Assembly (NCBI GenBank): GCA_918807975.1
Contig: OU964919.1
Span: 15,890,001-15,954,000, forward strand
Source: Aplidium turbinatum
Lineage: Eukaryota > Chordata > Ascidiacea > Aplousobranchia > Polyclinidae
Length of the DNA stretch: 64,000 bases
Direction of reading: 5' to 3'
Shown here: positions 39,901 through 45,900 of the stretch, piece after piece
Layout of the letters: each line of letters starts with the position of its first letter
Numbering within the stretch: the first letter of the stretch is position 1
The notes under the pieces: model-generated
Seen by the model: only the letters and a program-made list of their open reading frames with translations
The model's database searches: none
Told to the model about the DNA's origin: nothing
Position numbers and translations under genes: made by a program

Positions 39901-42900
39901 AGGATCCTAAACATTTGCATTTTCTAGAAATGCAAACTATAACGTAGCCTTATAATCTGAATTAAGATACATTAAATTATGCTTATTATTCAACCTCCAG
40001 TTTAAAGTGAACAAAGGTAAACCAAGTAACGAATCCACCAGCTAACATGTCGCTTGCATTTATTGTGTGGGAAACCAATATGTAGCACATACGCTGCACA
40101 TATCTTTTCACTAAAAATTTATTTATATTTTTATTGAATGACTTCTCGAATTTTTGCTTTTCTGAAGTCTAGACTTCAGAAAGTTTTTTTTTTTATCGCA
40201 AACCAGATCATTTAGGCAGGCTCATCCAACAACGGTTGTTACTTAAAAAGTATCAAAATAAATACTGACTCAAAATCTCTCATTGTTCTCTTATATTCCA
40301 CACAAATGCTATTTTGATCATTAGTATTTTGATGTGCGCCAGCCATCTCCTTGAAGCGTGATATTTGACAAATGGGGCTGAAAAATCGATAATCTGCGTT
40401 TTTTTCTACGATATTGCCTTTTCTGACATGTTAGTTTGGTTTTGCAGCGGATGCTGTAGGCTATATCAATATGTCATTTGATGAACTTTTGTGAGTAAAA
40501 CAGAATTTGTGAAATAATTTATGACTGATTTATGTTTTGGCCTGTCAAAAAAGTGTTTTTGTTAGTAATCTGGTCTAGCGTAATTGTTAAAATTGACCAT
40601 TGACCTTAATCAGATACATGAATAGAAAATGCATAGATTCAAAAAAACGTTGATAAGAGAAGTCCTGATCGTCATATTTCTTACATGTCGGTGTAGGCTT
40701 GCACAACTTATAATGGCGCAACCCTAACCCTAACCCCGTACATCGTTGGAGTTAAAAGACAAAAATTCAATGCGTCTGTGAAATGAATCGGGGGTCTGAA
40801 AGGAGAACAAACAAAAATTTTCTCCTCCAATAAAGATCTGTAAAAAAGGCCCTGATTTGGAAGACTATAACATCGCCAACGTCTGTATCAGTCCAGGTAC
40901 ATAATTATCATGCTAAGTAATTCTATATATCACGTTTAGCCAATACCCGGAAACGCAACCGCCTCATCCGGCCAATCAGTAGTACAAAATGCCAAGTCTA
41001 CGCACGTGTGTCATATGACTAGTCAATGCTGCCTTTCTAAGGTTACGGGAATGTTTTGAATAGTTTAGACATCTTCTAACGTCCAGTAGATTTAACCTTT
41101 CAGGACAGAAAAATTTGATGGAAAAATACATTGACAGCTTATTGTAAATCCAAATTTTGAGGAAATTTTTAAATAGGCTACAACAGAATATTGAAATGTG
41201 CGTTCCAAGACGGGACTTTTCGCAGTTACCTTTACGTTGTAGGCTACAGTATGTGAACTAGCCTACATAAATAGTTCATCAATTTGTCACGGAAGTATCT
41301 GTATGGTCTTCTACAATGATAAGTTGACTTACAAAAAGACAAATTATGAATGCCAAATATTTTGCAACGGCAAACTTGAAAACGTCTAATAAGCTATTTG
41401 CAAACCTATATGGGCTATACTTCCTACTTACAAGTTTCGTGGCTGTGGTGTAATGGAATTTGACCCTTCTTCCGCAACCCTTTTACGAGTTTTGCTGCAA
41501 AAAATTTAGTGTGTATGCTTGGTTGTTAAAAGTATGGACTGCAATAAAAGGACAACTTTTTTATTATAATTTCTTCCAGATTACCTTAAATATTTTTATA
41601 ACGTTTTGTCTGTGATTGAGCACTCCGGTACCTAAAGCGCTACTGATGGTTTTCATTGTTTGGACGTATGGCAACTCTAATTGCAATTTTTAAAAAACGA
41701 AACTGTTTCATCTAGAATTTGTTATTCATGAAAAAGGAAACGTGATTAGTTAATTGAAGTAACTAAAACATGGCTGCTTAAAAATTAACATTGACCAAGA
41801 AAATTGAAATTACAACTTCGACATTCTTACACAAAATTTTCGCTTCAAAGAAGAAGTTTATTTAGCCAAACGTGGCTTAGGCCTATTGCTTCGGCCAGCC
41901 TCCACTGCAGAAACTTCCTTTGCTTAATCACATCATATGGAAATGTTCACCAAGATTGCTTAATCTTGTGTTTTCTTGTTAAACTTTGCCTAGAATGAAG
42001 CTACTGCAACAGTAAATTAAGCTACACTGCAGTTGACTCTAATTGATGCTACTGTGTAAACTTGATTTTTGTGGACCTGTCACTGACTGTTTCAATAAAC
42101 CAAAGTTTCAATTGTAGATAAGTTTGGTATTCATCAACAAGAAACAACAAAATACGGTTAAGAAAAAGTATATATTCTAAAGACAGTTAAAACGAGCATG
42201 TAGGCTAATATGCAACATTTTTCACATGGTTTTACACAAGCAAGAGAAATTTACACACATCATAAAATGTTCAATGATTATAGAGTTCATTTTATATATT
42301 ACAGCGTTTTGAGATGAGTTTTTTCGTATGTACTGTACAACCAACCAAGTTGACAATACCCTCCTTGCATAACTTTTGTAACTGTTTTCCATCTAGCATC
42401 GACCTAAAATGAAGTGTTTGTGATGAGACGATGTAAAACGTTTAAAATGCCGATTCATTGTATAATACTATAAATTAACAAACAAGCAATTTTGCCTGTT
42501 TTCAATATTAAATAAAGTTGGTTTGTTTTGTCGATAGTTTGCAGTACATCAAAGGTCACCAAACTTTTTTGAGAAAGGGCCAGGTGACTAAAAGACCTTT
42601 GGGGCCGGATAACCATTTTATTCAGTACAGTTTTCAGCCTGCCGTGGTGATTCAACAGAGTGGGAATGATTTATTTAGCTGTATGCGACAGTTGACACGC
42701 TCACTCGTTGCAGGGAAGTGAGTTGTGAAGAAAAAAACTCCTTTCTTTATCACAACCTCCTAAAGTCACACATAGTCTACTTTATTCAAAAATAGATACT
42801 TTCAAAACATTTCATCAAAAGTGAGGACGGGAAACGGAAAATTAAATACTCAATCACTTCATACAGCGTTAACGTTTGATAGAATTATTATTCAGTTCAT

Positions 42901-45900
42901 ATATCACATTGTTTGCACAGTTTGATGGCCAGGATGAGCGAGCCTTGCGGGCCGAATCTTGCCCACGGGCCGCAGTTTGGGGACCCCTGGTCAACATCAC
43001 TGTCATGTATGACATTCCAAATAACAAATTTGATTCTATATATTTTGAAAAGTTCATTATTAATAACTATTTTTTTACCATTTTTAAAACACTACACGAA
43101 TGTGTTTTTGTGCTGAAAACGGCATATTTGATGTTAGAAGCGATTGAAGCTGGATACAATGACCATGCCGAACCCTAATTTGCAAAGAGTTTTTGACTGT
43201 CAATTTGGACAAATCGCGATCTCATAATTGCCTTGTTACAAAACGAAATCAGGTTGTTACAAAAAGAATCACGAATTCCTTTCAATATTTGCATTATCAG
43301 TCATGCGAAGATTCTGCACGAGCAAATCGTAAAATAACCCATCGAAATATTAAACAAATGAGCTAGCACACCCCTAAACAAAACAATCAAAATCTCTCAA
43401 TCATTGGAACAGAACACAAAGGAACAAAAATAAAAATACGCTTTGTTTACATAGATAAATGTCTAAAATCGTATGCAAATTTCGAACTTAGTTGGAACGG
43501 TGCAGGTGATCTCGTTCACCACGTCGGTGGAATGTTATTAGCAGCAATTGGAATGGCAGTCCTTTTTTCAGCAACATTTTCTATATAACGTGAAATGCAT
43601 AATTGCTAGCTTGCAGGCTGCAAAAAGGTTTTCTTCAGTAACCTCTGGTCCACTGACGTGCTGCAAGCAGGATTTTTGTCTATACTTTTAATGATTTAAC
43701 TGTCTATTTGCAAGTCTATTGCTTCAGTGAAAAAACTTTTCCCTTCACTTTTCTTATACCCAGACAAGGTGGATTTCAAAGAACACAGTCTAAACAGTCA
43801 TTTAAAAAATGATTAGGTCCTCGGAAAGGTAAGTAACCTTCAAAATCTTGTATGTTCTTCAAGTCGACCCTGCGGTTGTTATCACTGATGGCTGATGGGG
43901 AATGACCAGTGGTGAATGCTCATTGGTGGATACAGGGGGTGGAGTCCGGTCGTCAGACAATTTTCTTTTTCGAAGATTTGGTGATGACTCAACGATCTCC
44001 TCTTCTTCATCGTCATCTTCACTTTGAGAAGAGTCGGAGTCATCCGGATCAGGATCAGTTTGGATTTGCATCATTTCATAATCTGAAGACCAAAATAAAA
44101 TACATTGATACCGTTTGGTAGAATTAAGTTCTTACGAAACCCATGCTTAAAAAAATTAAGATACAACTCATTGGAAAAAATCTCTGAAAAAATTTCAGCG
44201 CCAGAAATTGATTGTAACACATTTTATTGAGAGCATTCCCAATGACATCATATAGGCATGTTGTAATTGCAGCAACATTACTATCTATTTATTAGTTATT
44301 TTACTTGCCTGTTATGCTGGGCTTTCTAACTAGAGCAGCTGAAGTTTTAGCAAGGATAGCGCTTTTCAGTTTAAGTTTTGTAGAATTGGACACAGATCCG
44401 GTGCGATAGAGGACACGGTGATGAGGGGGAGTATTCTCTTCCCCTTCGGGGTAGGTTACCGGGACTGATGTTGAACGACTCAGTCGACTTTTTGTAGGAT
44501 CTGAGAAAACGCACAATGATTAACTTGAGTAAATCTTTTTGCAATGGTCATACATCTATCTTTCTGACGTGTCCTGGCTTTACGCCCGGTGGTAGAAAAT
44601 TTAGATTAAGTGGACGAAAAAGCAAGGAAGCCAATATTCGTGTTTACTTTGAGGCATACCTTTAGGCGTCCTATCAAAGATACAGCCACATGCTCTTGAG
44701 CGGTGTCGAACCGGCAACTTTTTGCGTACTGTACTAGGGCTCTCATCGCTATACAGTCGACGACAATGGTCGCATACTGACTATGTCTATAAGTATCAGT
44801 AAAAATTGATATGAAAAAAAGCGCTACTTGCCATTTCTTGACGAGGTAATCAACAAAGCGCAAAATTAAAAATTTAAAATGTCATTATACATAAACAATA
44901 AATATAATCAATGTTACAAAAGGTACTTCATACCATGCAACACAACAACAGAGCCAACTATATCAAATATAGTTACTGACTACCTAAGTGTTTAGACCAG
45001 TGATTCCCAACCGCGGCTCTTAGAGCCGCATGCGGCTCCAAGCTAGCCTTCTTGCGGCTCTCATTGACCCCTGAAAATCCCACACCAAATATAAAAAATT
45101 TATTAATAATTAGGGTTCAAGGTTAGTAATGACTCTGAAGGAAAACACAGCTTGCAGGTGATGTTACAAACAACACATTTCCCAACACTATCTGACCATC
45201 GAACCAATGGATCATTTGAAGCATACAGCAGACTTATCAGTAACTTGATTGATGAGTTCAACTGCCGCATTAACGGAATGAATTTATTTTTGCCAATGAT
45301 GAACATGTTTGCAAATCCTATTGCAGTTAATGTGGCCACAGCTCCTGATAATTTTCAATTGGAGTTGCTAGACATGCAGTCAGATATCGAGCTCAAACAA
45401 TTACTTCAAAGTGAAGACCTACTTGAATTTTGTAGTCGAGTTCCAGAGGGAGAGTATCGGAACTTGAAAAACAATGCCCAGAAAAATAGCTCTGCATTTG
45501 GATCAACTTACGTATGTAAAGCACTTTTCAGTAAAATGATCAGAATCAAAAATAAATATCGCAATCGGTTGACCGATGACCACCTCAAGCAGCTACTGCA
45601 TACTGCATCCTCTGCAATTGCGCCTCGCTTTGACAAACTTGGCTCAAAGCCAATGCCAAGTTGGACATTAAATTGGTTTGTGTTATTTTTCTTGTTAATG
45701 TTGCTATTCGTTGGTACATGCTTTAGAATTTTCGTTATAATTACTTGAGTGTTTTCATGCGGCTCCATACGTACTCTGAAGTTTGAAATTCGGCTCCGAC
45801 ACCAAAAAAGGTTGGGAACCACTGGTTTAGACTTTAGATGACAATTAACTATATGCGATATCTATTTAGTGTATATGCATCATTGTATGTAATAATAAGT

